This document shows positions 10,401 to 22,068 of a stretch of 64,000 nucleotides of DNA, in pieces. Below the pieces are notes generated by a model, which saw only the letters and a program-made list of their open reading frames with translations, was not told the origin of the DNA and did not search any database. The stretch comes from Hyaloperonospora brassicae (taxonomy: Eukaryota > Oomycota > Peronosporomycetes > Peronosporales > Peronosporaceae), in contig CANTFL010000851.1 in the NCBI GenBank assembly GCA_947650285.1, positions 124,001 to 188,000 of the forward strand. Reading direction: 5' to 3'. Both the position numbers and the translations under genes were made by a program. Within the stretch, counting starts at the first letter, position 1; each line of letters opens with the position of its first letter.

Positions 10401-10599
10401 CGAAGAGTCGGATGGTCTTGATGAAACCGAGTGCTTAGACCCAAATCCTAGCACTGCCTTGCTTCGTGGTCTGAAGAGGTCTTCCGTCAGACGCTGCGGT
10501 AGAACATTCGTGATTGCAGTCAACCACTTACTCCAGTAGGCTCAAGTCATTGACCAAATGACGCCCCGACCTACTGTCTAGAACCCAGCTAGCGGTTCC
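7428..10599 (-). pseudogene. Copia pol, unit 1: protease, integrase, RT, RNase H
   Basis: Domains read from 10599 down. The protease motif WVLDSRSGRHLVND (near 10578) has the catalytic DSG changed to DSR. The integrase finger at about 10110-9990 (LLQFYRRLGNLCYD, then NCSACAQG) has lost both histidines. In the integrase core the second catalytic Asp is Asn, in an LRTNDGG motif that is followed by TAA, while the Glu in SNGKAEMIHR (near 9610) survives. RT contains GNIPNAYVKADKVKDLYIY and the catalytic box at 8400-8389 as VDVDDLLVT, where YVDD has become DVDD. RNase H ends with MWIDNQAAITQLDSDKS and KHVDIRFKFICHYA. At least six frame breaks separate these pieces. The stop is TGA at 7430-7428. The host equivalent of this protein would be a full polyprotein of about 1300-1400 residues. 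Confidence 0.88.
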
Positions 10600-11876
10600 T
10601 TGGGTCGGATCCCCGTCCGCATCACAGACTGTGAGGACGAAATTCGCATCTTGTTTTTTCTTTGGTCTTCTCGTACAGAATGCCTCGAGGTGTCCCGTGT
10701 TTCCACAGCAGTAAAATCTTTTTTGTCCTTGACCCTCAAGCCTTTTCTTGACTGGCTCAACTTTCGTTACCTCCTTGGTAGTCTCCACAACGTTCACAAC
10801 ATCACGGACATCGATCTCCGTCGATTGTGCAAACTGTGCCAGCTCTTCAGCTTGTCGCAAGTAGTCGACCCTGTGCAAATCTAAACGCGAAAGCGTCGTC
10901 GTGCGCATCTTCGGGCCTGCGTAGTGAACGACGTTGTCCAAAACGAGGTTTTCCGCGCCTACGCAGGCATCGCTCACAGCAGTGAGATACAAGAAATGTT
11001 CCGTCCAATTTCGATGCGACGACTTGGCTGCATTAAACAGCTTCATGCTCTGGGCAGGTATTATATTGTTGTTGAAGGTCTAGAGCAACCTTTGCATTGC
11101 ATGCTACAAGGTTTAACTCTCGGACCACCAAGTCTCCACCTGTCGTCGGTAATACTTTTGTGCCGTTCCAGCAAGATGCTGACCAGGCACATCACCCTTG
11201 ATGTCTTCAGGCCATACGAAGCCACACGCGCGCTGTAGAAGCCAACTTGGCGTGCCAACTCCTTGCCTTAGTTTAAGAACATACTTCCAAGGTCAAGATA
11301 GAGTTCCTTTCCATTAAATGGCTGCAACGCCGAATTGCGCTGACGACCGTCAGGTACACCCATGGGTATCTGAACTTGGTGAAAAAACATCGGACCAGGT
11401 GCACCCACACCTGGATACGGTGCCGGTGGTGCTCCCTGCAATCCGGGTGCTGGTTCTTCATTCCTCGCATAGTCGCCACGGTTCTGAACCGGTGGATCGA
11501 CTATGTTTCCAGCAAAAGCTGGTCGTCGGGAACCTAAGTAGGTGGCCGGCGAGACATCCGGTGACCGCTTGGGAGAAGGAGTACGCTCCAAAGCCTGGAG
11601 GTTAACACCCTGTCCTGCTCCCACGGCCGAATCAAAGACGCTCGACTCTAGAGAGTCATTCCGTTGCCGGTCGACTTGTTCGAAGTGTGAGGATTCCATC
11701 CTGCACATTCGCTCCGACAAATCACCGAGCATGACGAGCATCTTGTCCAGTGCCGCGGCCGCGGGCACAGCCTACTTTTCTCCCAGCTGATGATCAATGG
11801 TCTTCTTTTGACCATCGATCACCACAGCGGGTGTGGCTCTGCGAGCCGCGCCGCCAACACGTTCTGTTGGGCTCAT
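10600..11876 (-). pseudogene. Copia gag, unit 1
   Basis: The first ATG of the internal region, 11876-11874, lies inside the primer binding site and opens MSPTERVGGAARRATPAVV. A TAG at 11774-11772 (codon 35) stops it. The frame then continues with ALDKMLVMLGDLSERMCRM, a Pro-rich segment and FNGKELYLDLGSMFLN, where the frame shifts. The capsid-like part resumes as LARQVGFYSARVASYG and MKLFNAAKSSHRNWTEHFLY. The zinc knuckle near 10716-10675 reads FYCCGNTGHLEAFC, with the first Cys changed to Phe. The wording matches copia Gag proteins common in Phytophthora. The copy cannot make functional particles. Confidence 0.85.
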
Positions 11877-11880
11877 AACC
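11861..11880 (-). promoter_or_regulatory. Primer binding site, half-tRNA-Met type
   Basis: On the minus strand, directly after the 5' LTR (ends CTCTTACA), stands GGTTATGAGCCCAACAGAAC. Its complement, GGGCTCATAACC, is a Met tRNA anticodon arm with the CAU anticodon, not a tRNA 3' end. This is the internal priming mode known from Drosophila copia (half initiator tRNA-Met). The gag ATG (11876-11874) is part of the site. Identical sites occur at 16647-16666 and 21433-21452. Confidence 0.75.
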
Positions 11881-12200
11881 TGTAAGAGTAAAGAAGTGCA
11901 CTTGGTGCAAAGTAGGTGGAAGTAAAAGTGAATATATTGTGTGTTAAGAACTTGCTTCCTACAACACTACGATATGTATGACCAGAGACGTAAACTACAA
12001 CTTTACCATGTCAAGTCTCATGTGGTGACCGTCTCTCCCTGACCCATGTGACACCCTCTCACATGACGTCCGTCTCTCCCGTCCCATCTGTCATTCTGTC
12101 ACATCATCAGCCAATCAGGTGAGGTCGCACTTACCTGTACCAGGTCTTGCACTTGGCCTGCACAACCTTCTTGACTTGTCAGAAAGAGTATGTTTTAACA
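11881..12200 (-). repeat. Copia LTR 2, internal, recombinant
   Basis: 320 bp. The left half carries the LTR4 variants (AAAGAAG near the start, AAAGTG, GACACCC). The right end carries the LTR1 variant (TATGTTTT). It serves both as 5' LTR of unit 1 and 3' LTR of unit 2. There is no target duplication on either side. Confidence 0.92.
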
Positions 12201-15200
12201 CTCCTCTTCGAAGTCATCCTAAATGGACTTTAACTTGAACATCTTGCGCAATTCCACAATCCGCGGCTGGCAGTGCATTTGTCAATAGGTCTTCAATCAT
12301 GTCTCTAGACTTGACATAACTTGGCTTGACTAATTTGGCTTGAGCGTAGTGGCAGATAAACTTGAATCTAATGTCCACGTGCTTAGCGCTTGACGTACTC
12401 TTATCGCTGTCGAGTTGTGTGATCGCGGCTTGGTTATCAATCCACATCGGCATGGGCTCAACGGCCCTCATGTCCAGCTCCCGAATAGTTCCTTCAGCCC
12501 TAATAGTTCACGTCCTGCCTGTGACGCCGCGATCTAAGCTTCCATGGTGCTCAGGGATACCCCAGTTTGCTTCTTGCACGCCCATGACACCAGTGCTCCA
12601 TACATCGCCAATACGCATCCTGAGACCGACTTTTCTGCTGCAAAGTACGCGTCACTCCAGCTCTCGTTCTTGATCGGGTCCATTGACTTTCCTGAGCTGT
12701 CAATAAACAACTTCTACATCTTTGTTACTTTCAGACATCTGGCAATGCGTTTGGCCATCTTCCAATCTGTCACGATTGTGTTGTGTGTCTCCCTTGTCGC
12801 ACGATGTACCGCAAAGCTGATGTCCGGTCTTGTACAGCGTGCAATCCAAAACAGGCTTCCATTCAGCGACTGGAACGTCTTGATGATCGCATGTCAAGAC
12901 CCAGCTGACTTAACCAATGTGTCTGTGGCTTCAGGGTCAACTTCGACGCAGTCTTCATCAATAGGATCTCGAACACCATTCGCCGACTCCAGTCCATTAT
13001 CCTTTAGCAACACGTATATCATCACCTCATGGTCCAGCATGTAACCACACTTGTCATCTAACCGAATTCTTAACTCCAGAAACTTGTTGCCGACGCCTAA
13101 ATCCTTGATCTCGAGGCACACCAAGCTCATAAAACTTGATCCACAGCTTTACTTGAAGTTCTCGTGACCAAAAGGTCGTCGACATCTACCTCAACAAACG
13201 TTAAGGCGTCGTCGATCTTCTATACGTACGGGCACATGTCCGTCGTGCACTTGCTGAAACCGAGTTCAACCACCTTCGAGTGTAACAGTTGAATCCAAAA
13301 ACGTCCAGCTTGCTTCAACCCGTATAGGGACTTCTTCAAAAGTAGGGAAAGTTGCTGTGGGTGCGTGACGTTGTGTTCGTCCAATATTGTCTTGGCTCAC
13401 TTGCATCCCGCTCGGCACCTTCATGTAAATGTAGAGATCTTTTACCTTGTCTGCCTTGACGTAGGCGTTTGGGATGTTACCGTGTCTCGCTGTTACGTTC
13501 CATCGACGCGGCATTACCAAGATGACCTTCACGATGCCAAGCTCCATGACTGCAGCAAAATTCAATATGTGGTTGATCCCAAATAGCTATTCATTTCGAC
13601 ATACCACCAGTCTAGTCTTGTACCGCTCTACATTTCCGTCGGCGTCGGTTCTAGACTTGAAAACCCACTTGTTATGTACAACATGTTCGTTTTCGGGCGG
13701 TATCACTACCGTCCTCACTCCATTTGATTCCAGAGCAGTCAGTTCTTCAGTCATCGCTATGCGCTACTTGTCTTTTGATGGACTTCGCACAGCCTCACCG
13801 TAGTTTCTTGGATCTGGCTCGGTCACGATGCTGACAATTTATTGATCTTCTTTGCCTTTGGTTTCATCATTCGACTCATCCACTTTCTTGCCAATGGATC
13901 TTGTCACGTGTCGGTCACGTGTCCATCTGGATGGACGACTCTTTGCTGGACGTTCGTCGTGTTTATCTTGTTACTACTCCTGACCTTCAGCATTATCGTA
14001 AACTTGTAGTGCTTTTCCGTCTTATATGGTGTTCAGGGTCTCAATGTTCCTCACATGTTGCGTGACCACGACAACGCGCCCCTTTGGCAGGTAGACAAGA
14101 TATGCCTTCGTCTCATCGCTCTTTCCAATGATGATTGCCGCCTTTCCACGCGCACCCAGCGATTTGTTCCCCGTGTGCAATTGAACTGTGTACGTCGATC
14201 TAAACACCACGATTTTGCTGAGGTTGGGCTTCTTCATGGTGAGTAGTTCAATCAATAAAACCCCACCCTTGTTTTCCTTAGTCGGGCTTCGGTTAAGTAT
14301 GTAGGCTGCATACTCAGCAGCATCACTCCAAAACTTCAAAGGTAGTCCGCTTGCAAAACTCATGCTGCGCACCATGTTCATAATCGCGCGATGTATCATT
14401 TCGGCTTTTCCATTGCTGTCATGGTTATCACGCTTGCTAATTTGGCAAGCGAAACCAGTGGCTTTGCAGAGCACATCCCGAGGCTTGTATTAGCCTCCAT
14501 CATTTGTCCGTAAGACGTGGATCCGGAAATTGAAACTTCGCTCGAAACCCTACAGGAAATGCTTAAAATTCACCGTGGCAACGTCTTTAGTTTTCGCTAA
14601 GAAAACCCGGCAATAGTTGGACTGATAATCGACGAAGTTGATCAGGTATCTCTTTCCGAGCCAATCGCGAGGTGTCATGGGACCTTTATTGATCAAAGTA
14701 AATTACTTCATCTATCACGTCGATTAACGAATTGGTTCCACTGTCTCTGCGAGGTTGTCGGTTCTTCGTCTGATTGCCTTGTGCACAGGCCGAGCAGTTA
14801 ACACGCTTAGTATCTGTAAATTTGATACCAGAGGCAGGGTCGCGGGCCATCTTGACGATCGTGTCGTAGCATAGGTTACCCAAACGCCGATAGAACTGTA
14901 GCAAGCTTCCATGTTGAACGTTCGTCTTATTTCCATCCCCATCCCCATTCACAATCGCCATGGCCGCCTCCGGTGGTGAGCCATTAACACGAGAAACATT
15001 CGTCGAATCGTCGTCGTAAACCTTCACAATCAACACATCGTTGATGCGATCGACATCCATGATGGGTAAACCACCGAGATGAGAACAAAATGCGCATACC
15101 TTCACGATATTCAAGCACGCATTCCTTCTTCTCCAACCTCCCGAAGGAAATGATTTTACGCCCCAAGTTGGAGGCGTATTGAACATCGAAGAGTCGGATG

Positions 15201-15385
15201 GTCTTGATGAAACCGAGTGCTTAGACCCAAATCCTAGCACTGCCTTGCTTCGTGGTCTGAAGAGGTCTTCCGTCAGACGCTGCGGTAGAACATTCGTGAT
15301 TGCAGTCAACCACTTACTCCAGTAGGCTCAAGTCATTGACCAAATGACGCCCCGACCTACTGTCTAGAACCCAGCTAGCGGTTCC
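12201..15385 (-). pseudogene. Copia pol, unit 2
   Basis: This is the same broken pol as unit 1, shifted by 4786 bp, with the same DSR protease, HHCC loss, integrase Asp to Asn, DVDD and frame breaks. Small private or shared changes include GAAGTC for GACGTC next to the PPT (near 12210), LPKGR instead of LPKRR in the integrase tail (near 14080), and Leu for Ile near 13785. Its stop is the TGA at 12216-12214. It is nearest to unit 3 at most differing sites. Confidence 0.88.
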
Positions 15386-16662
15386 TTGGGTCGGATCCCC
15401 GTCCGCATCACAGACTGTGAGGACGAAATTCGCATCTTGTTTTTTCTTTGGTCTTCTCGTACAGAATGCCTCGAGGTGTCCCGTGTTTCCACAGCAGTAA
15501 AATCTTTTTTGTCCTTGACCCTCAAGCCTTTTCTTGACTGGCTCAACTTTCGTTACCTCCTTGGTAGTCTCCACAACGTTCACAACATCACGGACATCGA
15601 TCTCCGTCGATTGTGCAAACTGTGCCAGCTCTTCAGCTTGTCGCAAGTAGTCGACCCTGTGCAAATCTAAACGCGAAAGCGTCGTCGTGCGCATCGTCGG
15701 GCCTGCGTAGTGAACGACGTTGTCCAAAACGAGGTTTTCCGCGCCTACGCAGGCATCGCTCACAGCAGTGAGATACAAGAAATGTTCCGTCCAATTTCGA
15801 TGCGACGACTTGGCTGCATTAAACAGCTTCATGCTCTGGGCAGGTATTATATTGTTGTTGAAGGTCTAGAGCAACCTTTGCATTGCATGCTACAAGGTTT
15901 AACTCTCGGACCACCAAGTCTCCACCTGTCGTCGGTAATACTTTTGTGCCGTTCCAGCAAGATGCTGACCAGGCACATCACCCTTGATGTCTTCAGGCCA
16001 TACGAAGCCACACGCGCGCTGTAGAAGCCAACTTGGCGTGCCAACTCCTTGCCTTAGTTTAAGAACATACTTCCAAGGTCAAGATAGAGTTCCTTTCCAT
16101 TAAATGGCTGCAACGCCGAATTGCGCTGACGACCGTCAGGTACACCCATGGGTATCTGAACTTGGTGAAAAAACATCGGACCAGGTGCACCCACACCTGG
16201 ATACGGTGCCGGTGGTGCTCCCTGCAATCCGGGTGCTGGTTCTTCATTCCTCGCATAGTCGCCACGGTTCTGAACCGGTGGATCGACTATGTTTCCAGCA
16301 AAAGCTGGTCGTCGGGAACCTAAGTAGGTGGCCGGCGAGACATCCGGTGACCGCTTGGGAGAAGGAGTACGCTCCAAAGCCTGGAGGTTAACACCCTGTC
16401 CTGCTCCCACGGCCGAATCAAAGACGCTCGACTCTAGAGAGTCATTCCGTTGCCGGTCGACTTGTTCGAAGTGTGAGGATTCCATCCTGCACATTCGCTC
16501 CGACAAATCACCGAGCATGACGAGCATCTTGTCCAGTGCCGCGGCCGCGGGCACAGCCTACTTTTCTCCCAGCTGATGATCAATGGTCTTCTTTTGACCA
16601 TCGATCACCACAGCGGGTGTGGCTCTGCGAGCCGCGCCGCCAACACGTTCTGTTGGGCTCAT
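15386..16662 (-). pseudogene. Copia gag, unit 2
   Basis: This is unit 1 gag shifted by 4786 bp: the same ATG inside the primer binding site (16662-16660), the same TAG at codon 35, the same frame break after SMFLN, and the same Phe in the zinc knuckle. A visible change from unit 1 is Thr for Lys in the GPTMR segment (near 15694), shared with unit 3. Confidence 0.85.
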
Positions 16663-16666
16663 AACC

Positions 16667-16986
16667 TGTAAGAGTAAAGAAGTGCACTTGGTGCAAAGTA
16701 GGTGGAAGTAAAAGTGAATATATTGTGTGTTAAGAACTTGCTTCCTACAACACTACGATATGTATGACCAGAGACGTAAACTACAACTTTACCATGTCAA
16801 GTCTCATGTGGTGACCGTCTCTCCCTGACCCATGTGACACCCTCTCACATGACGTCCGTCTCTCCCGTCCCATCTGTCATTCTGTCACATCATCAGCCAA
16901 TCAGGTGAGGTCGCACTTACCTGTACCAGGTCTTGCACTTGGCCTGCACAACCTTCTTGACTTGTCAGAAAGAGTATGTTTTAACA
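16667..16986 (-). repeat. Copia LTR 3, internal, recombinant
   Basis: 320 bp, with the same hybrid pattern as LTR2: left half as LTR4, right end as LTR1. That two inner LTRs share one crossover pattern fits repeated unequal exchange, or duplication of a whole recombinant unit. Confidence 0.92.
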
Positions 16987-19900
16987 CTCCTCTTCGACGT
17001 CATCCTAAATGGACTTTAACTTGAACATCTTGCGCAATTCCACAATCCGCGGCTGGCAGTGCATTTGTCAATAGGTCTTCAATCATGTCTCTAGACTTGA
17101 CATAACTTGGCTTGACTAATTTGGCTTGAGCGTAGTGGCAGATAAACTTGAATCTAATGTCCACGTGCTTAGCGCTTGACGTACTCTTATCGCTGTCGAG
17201 TTGTGTGATCGCGGCTTGGTTATCAATCCACATCGGCATGGGCTCAACGGCCCTCATGTCCAGCTCCCGAATAGTTCCTTCAGCCCTAATAGTTCACGTC
17301 CTGCCTGTGACGCCGCGATCTAAGCTTCCATGGTGCTCAGGGATACCCCAGTTTGCTTCTTGCACGCCCATGACACCAGTGCTCCATACATCGCCAATAC
17401 GCATCCTGAGACCGACTTGTCTGCTGCAAAGTACGCGTCACTCCAGCTCTCGTTCTTGATCGGGTCCATTGACTTTCCTGAGCTGTCAATAAACAACTTC
17501 TACATCTTTGTTACTTTCAGACATCTGGCAATGCGTTTGGCCATCTTCCAATCTGTCACGATTGTGTTGTGTGTCTCCCTTGTCGCACGATGTACCGCAA
17601 AGCTGATGTCCGGTCTTGTACAGCGTGCAATCCAAAACAGGCTTCCATTCAGCGACTGGAACGTCTTGATGATCGCATGTCAAGACCCAGCTGACTTAAC
17701 CAATGTGTCTGTGGCTTCAGGGTCAACTTCGACGCAGTCTTCATCAATAGGATCTCGAACACCATTCGCCGACTCCAGTCCATTATCCTTTAGCAACACG
17801 TATATCATCACCTCATGGTCCAGCATGTAACCACACTTGTCATCTAACCGAATTCTTAACTCCAGAAACTTGTTGCCGACGCCTAAATCCTTGATCTCGA
17901 GGCACACCAAGCTCATAAAACTTGATCCACAGCTTTACTTGAAGTTCTCGTGACCAAAAGGTCGTCGACATCTACCTCAACAAACGTTAAGGCGTCGTCG
18001 ATCTTCTATACGTACGGGCACATGTCCGTCGTGCACTTGCTGAAACCGAGTTCAACCACCTTCGAGTGTAACAGTTGAATCCAAAAACGTCCAGCTTGCT
18101 TCAACCCGTATAGGGACTTCTTCAAAAGTAGGGAAAGTTGCTGTGGGTGCGTGACGTTGTGTTCGTCCAATATTGTCTTGGCTCACTTGCATCCCGCTCG
18201 GCACCTTCATGTAAATGTAGAGATCTTTTACCTTGTCTGCCTTGACGTAGGCGTTTGGGATGTTACCGTGTCTCGCTGTTACGTTCCATCGACGCGGCAT
18301 TACCAAGATGACCTTCACGATGCCAAGCTCCATGACTGCAGCAAAATTCAATATGTGGTTGATCCCAAATAGCTATTCATTTCGACATACCACCAGTCTA
18401 GTCTTGTACCGCTCTACATTTCCGTCGGCGTCGGTTCTAGACTTGAAAACCCACTTGTTATGTACAACATGTTCGTTTTCGGGCGGTATCACTACCGTCC
18501 TCACTCCATTTGATTCCAGAGCAGTCAGTTCTTCAGTCATCGCTATGCGCTACTTGTCTTTTGATGGACTTCGCACAGCCTCACCGTAGTTTCTTGGATC
18601 TGGCTCGGTCACGATGCTGACAATTTATTGATCTTCTTTGCCTTTGGTTTCATCATTCGACTCATCCACTTTCTTGCCAATGGATCTTGTCACGTGTCGG
18701 TCACGTGTCCATCTGGATGGACGACTCTTTGCTGGACGTTCGTCGTGTTTATCTTGTTACTACTCCTGACCTTCAGCATTATCGTAAACTTGTAGTGCTT
18801 TTCCGTCTTATATGGTGTTCAGGGTCTCAATGTTCCTCACATGTTGCGTGACCACGACAACGCGCCCCTTTGGCAGGTAGACAAGATATGCCTTCGTCTC
18901 ATCGCTCTTTCCAATGATGATTGCCGCCTTTCCACGCGCACCCAGCGATTTGTTCCCCGTGTGCAATTGAACTGTGTACGTCGATCTAAACACCACGATT
19001 TTGCTGAGGTTGGGCTTCTTCATAGTGAGTAGTTCAATCAATAAAACCCCACCCTTGTTTTCCTTAGTCGGGCTTCGGTTAAGTATGTAGGCTGCATACT
19101 CAGCAGCATCACTCCAAAACTTCAAAGGTAGTCCGCTTGCAAAACTCATGCTGCGCACCATGTTCATAATCGTGCGATGTATCATTTCGGCTTTTCCATT
19201 GCTGGCATGGTTATCACGCTTGCTAATTTGGCAAGCGAAACCAGTGGCTTTGCAGAGCACATCCCGAGGCTTGTATTAGCCTCCATCATTTGTCCGTAAG
19301 ACGTGGATCCGGAAATTGAAACTTCGCTCGAAACCCTACAGGAAATGCTTAAAATTCACCGTGGCAACGTCTTTAGTTTTCGCTAAGAAAACCCGGCAAT
19401 AGTTGGACTGATAATCGACGAAGTTGATCAGGTATCTCTTTCCGAGCCAATCGCGAGGTGTCATGGGACCTTTATTGATCAAAGTAAATTACTTCATCTA
19501 TCACGTCGATTAACGAATTGGTTCCACTGTCTCTGCGAGGTTGTCGGTTCTTCGTCTGATTGCCTTGTGCACAGGCCGAGCAGTTAACACGCTTAGTATC
19601 TGTAAATTTGATACCAGAGGCAGGGTCACGGGCCATCTTGACGATCGTGTCGTAGCATAGGTTACCCAAACGCCGATAGAACTGTAGCAAGCTTCCATGT
19701 TGAACGTTCGTCTTATTTCCATCCCCATCCCCATTCACAATCGCCATGGCCGCCTCCGGTGGTGAGCCATTAACACGAGAAACATTCGTCGAATCGTCGT
19801 CGTAAACCTTCACAATCAACACATCGTTGATGCGATCGACATCCATGATGGGTAAACCACCGAGATGAGAACAAAATGCGCATACTTTCACGATATTCAA

Positions 19901-20171
19901 GCACGCATTCCTTCTTCTCCAACCTCCCGAAGGAAATGATTTTACGCCCCAAGTTGGAGGCGTATTGAACATCGAAGAGTCGGATGGTCTTGATGAAACC
20001 GAGTGCTTAGACCCAAATCCTAGCACTGCCTTGCTTCGTGGTCTGAAGAGGTCTTCCGTCAGACGCTGCGGTAGAACATTCGTGATTGCAGTCAACCACT
20101 TACTCCAGTAGGCTCAAGTCATTGACCAAATGACGCCCCGACCTACTGTCTAGAACCCAGCTAGCGGTTCC
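16987..20171 (-). pseudogene. Copia pol, unit 3
   Basis: The same broken pol, shifted by 9572 bp from unit 1. Private changes include ASNGKAEMIHRT for DSNGKAEMIHRA at the integrase Glu motif (near 19200) and a G for T near 17419. All catalytic lesions of units 1 and 2 are present. The stop is TGA at 17002-17000. Confidence 0.88.
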
Positions 20172-21448
20172 TTGGGTCGGATCCCCGTCCGCATCACAGA
20201 CTGTGAGGACGAAATTCGCATCTTGTTTTTTCTTTGGCCTTCTCGTACAGAATGCCTCGAGGTGTCCCGTGTTTCCACAGCAGTAAAATCTTTTTTGTCC
20301 TTGACCCTCAAGCCTTTTCTTGACTGGCTCAACTTTCGTTACCTCCTTGGTAGTCTCCACAACGTTCACAACATCACGGACATCGATCTCCGTCGATTGT
20401 GCAAACTGTGCCAGCTCTTCAGCTTGTCGCAAGTAGTCGACCCTGTGCAAATCTAAACGCGAAAGCGTCGTCGTGCGCATCGTCGGGCCTGCGTAGTGAA
20501 CGACGTTGTCCAAAACGAGGTTTTCCGCGCCTACGCAGGCATCGCTCACAGCAGTGAGATACAAGAAATGTTCCGTCCAATTTCGATGCGACGACTTGGC
20601 TGCATTAAACAGCTTCATGCTCTGGGCAGGTATTATATTGTTGTTGAAGGTCTAGAGCAACCTTTGCATTGCATGCTACAAGGTTTAACTCTCGGACCAC
20701 CAAGTCTCCACCTGTCGTCGGTAATACTTTTGTGCCGTTCCAGCAAGATGCTGACCAGGCACATCACCCTTGATGTCTTCAGGCCATACGAAGCCACACG
20801 CGCGCTATAGAAGCCAACTTGGCGTGCCAACTCCTTGCCTTAGTTTAAGAACATACTTCCAAGGCCAAGATAGAGTTCCTTTCCATTAAATGGCTGCAAC
20901 GCCGAATTGCGCTGACGACCGTCAGGTACACCCATGGGTATCTGACCTTGGTGAAAAAACATCGGACCAGGTGCACCCACACCTGGATACGGTGCCGGTG
21001 GTGCTCCCTGCAATCCGGGTGCTGGTTCTTCATTCCTCGCATAGTCGCCACGGTTCTGAACCGGTGGATCGACTATGTTTCCAGCAAAAGCTGGTCGTCG
21101 GGAACCTAAGTAGGTGGCCGGCGAGACATCCGGTGACCGCTTGGGAGAAGGAGTACGCTCCAAAGCCTGGAGGTTAACACCCTGTCCTGCTCCCACGGCC
21201 GAATCAAAGACGCTCGACTCTAGAGAGTCATTCCGTTGCCGGTCGACTTGTTCGAAGTGTGAGGATTCCATCCTGCACATTCGCTCCGACAAATCACCGA
21301 GCATGACGAGCATCTTGTCCAGTGCCGCGGCCGCGGGCACAGCCTACTTTTCTCCCAGCTGATGATCAATGGTCTTCTTTTGACCATCGATCACCACAGC
21401 GGGTGTGGCTCTGCGAGCCGCGCCGCCAACACGTTCTGTTGGGCTCAT
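20172..21448 (-). pseudogene. Copia gag, unit 3
   Basis: The same gag relic, shifted by 9572 bp from unit 1, with the ATG in the primer binding site (21448-21446), TAG at codon 35 and the broken zinc knuckle. Private changes include GQIPMG for VQIPMG and LGLGS for LDLGS (near 20865-20950). This is the unit adjacent to the outer 5' LTR, so it would be the promoter-proximal one. Confidence 0.85.
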
Positions 21449-21452
21449 AACC

Positions 21453-21772
21453 TGTAAGAGTAAAGAAGTGCACTTGGTGCAAAGTAGGTGGAAGTAAAAG
21501 TGAATATATTGTGTGTTAAGAACTTGCTTCCTACAACACTACGATATGTATGACCAGAGACGTAAACTACAACTTTACCATGTCAAGTCTCATGTGGTGA
21601 CCGTCTCTCCCTGACCCATGTGACACCCTCTCACATGACGTCCGTCTCTCCCGTCCCATCTGTCATTCTGTCACATCATCAGCCAATCAGGTGAGGTCGC
21701 ACTTACCTGTACCAGGTCTTGCACTTGGCCTGCACAACCTTCTTGACTTGTCAGAAAGAGTATATTCTAACA
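21453..21772 (-). repeat. Copia LTR 4, outer right, element 5' LTR
   Basis: 320 bp. It has the left-half variants of LTR2 and LTR3 but a private right end, TATATTCTAACA against TATGTTTTAACA. The flank GCTAT (21773-21777) resembles GATAT at 7090-7094. Confidence 0.92.
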
Positions 21773-22068
21773 GCTATTGCGCCAGACGTAGCTTTCTAGT
21801 TGATCTTGGCCGCTACAAGTGCTCGTCAATACGATACAGTAGCGGCAATTTGACTCCGGCTGAATGAACACCCAGCGCCTTACCTTTCGCCCGAGTAGTG
21901 TCACCTTTCTCGACTTCCGGTGGGGCACTGCCGACATGAGAGCCAGACGCGCAGCGAATTATGCTCTCAGAAGCAAGCACGCCATTCAGGACACACAGTG
22001 AGTGTGTTGGTCGAACCTAGCAGTCAAGAGGATTCGAGAAACAGAATATATGGAGCTCTGGTGGCACT
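21773..22068. other. Spacer right of copia array
   Basis: Mixed-composition DNA without a recognisable gene or repeat. It is the original flank of the copia insertion. Confidence 0.4.

Larger units (their letters stand above)
7095..21772 (-). mobile_element. Head-to-tail array of three Ty1/copia elements sharing LTRs
   Basis: The order is LTR, internal, LTR, internal, LTR, internal, LTR. The exact period is 4786 bp (LTR starts at 7095, 11881, 16667, 21453). All units read on the minus strand: gag, protease, integrase, RT, RNase H, the order of Ty1/copia. Internal regions are 4466 bp and differ at only a handful of positions (for example 8681 A against G at 13467; gag GPKMR against GPTMR). 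All three carry the same stops, frameshifts and dead catalytic residues. The outer flanks show GATAT and GCTAT, while inner junctions have no target duplication, so the array arose by recombination and not by three separate insertions. Confidence 0.93.

Noticed and set aside
7095..21772. CRISPR-like or satellite array
   Set aside because: The period is one complete LTR retroelement plus LTR. Repeats carry gag-pol and LTR signals, and this is a eukaryotic genome.
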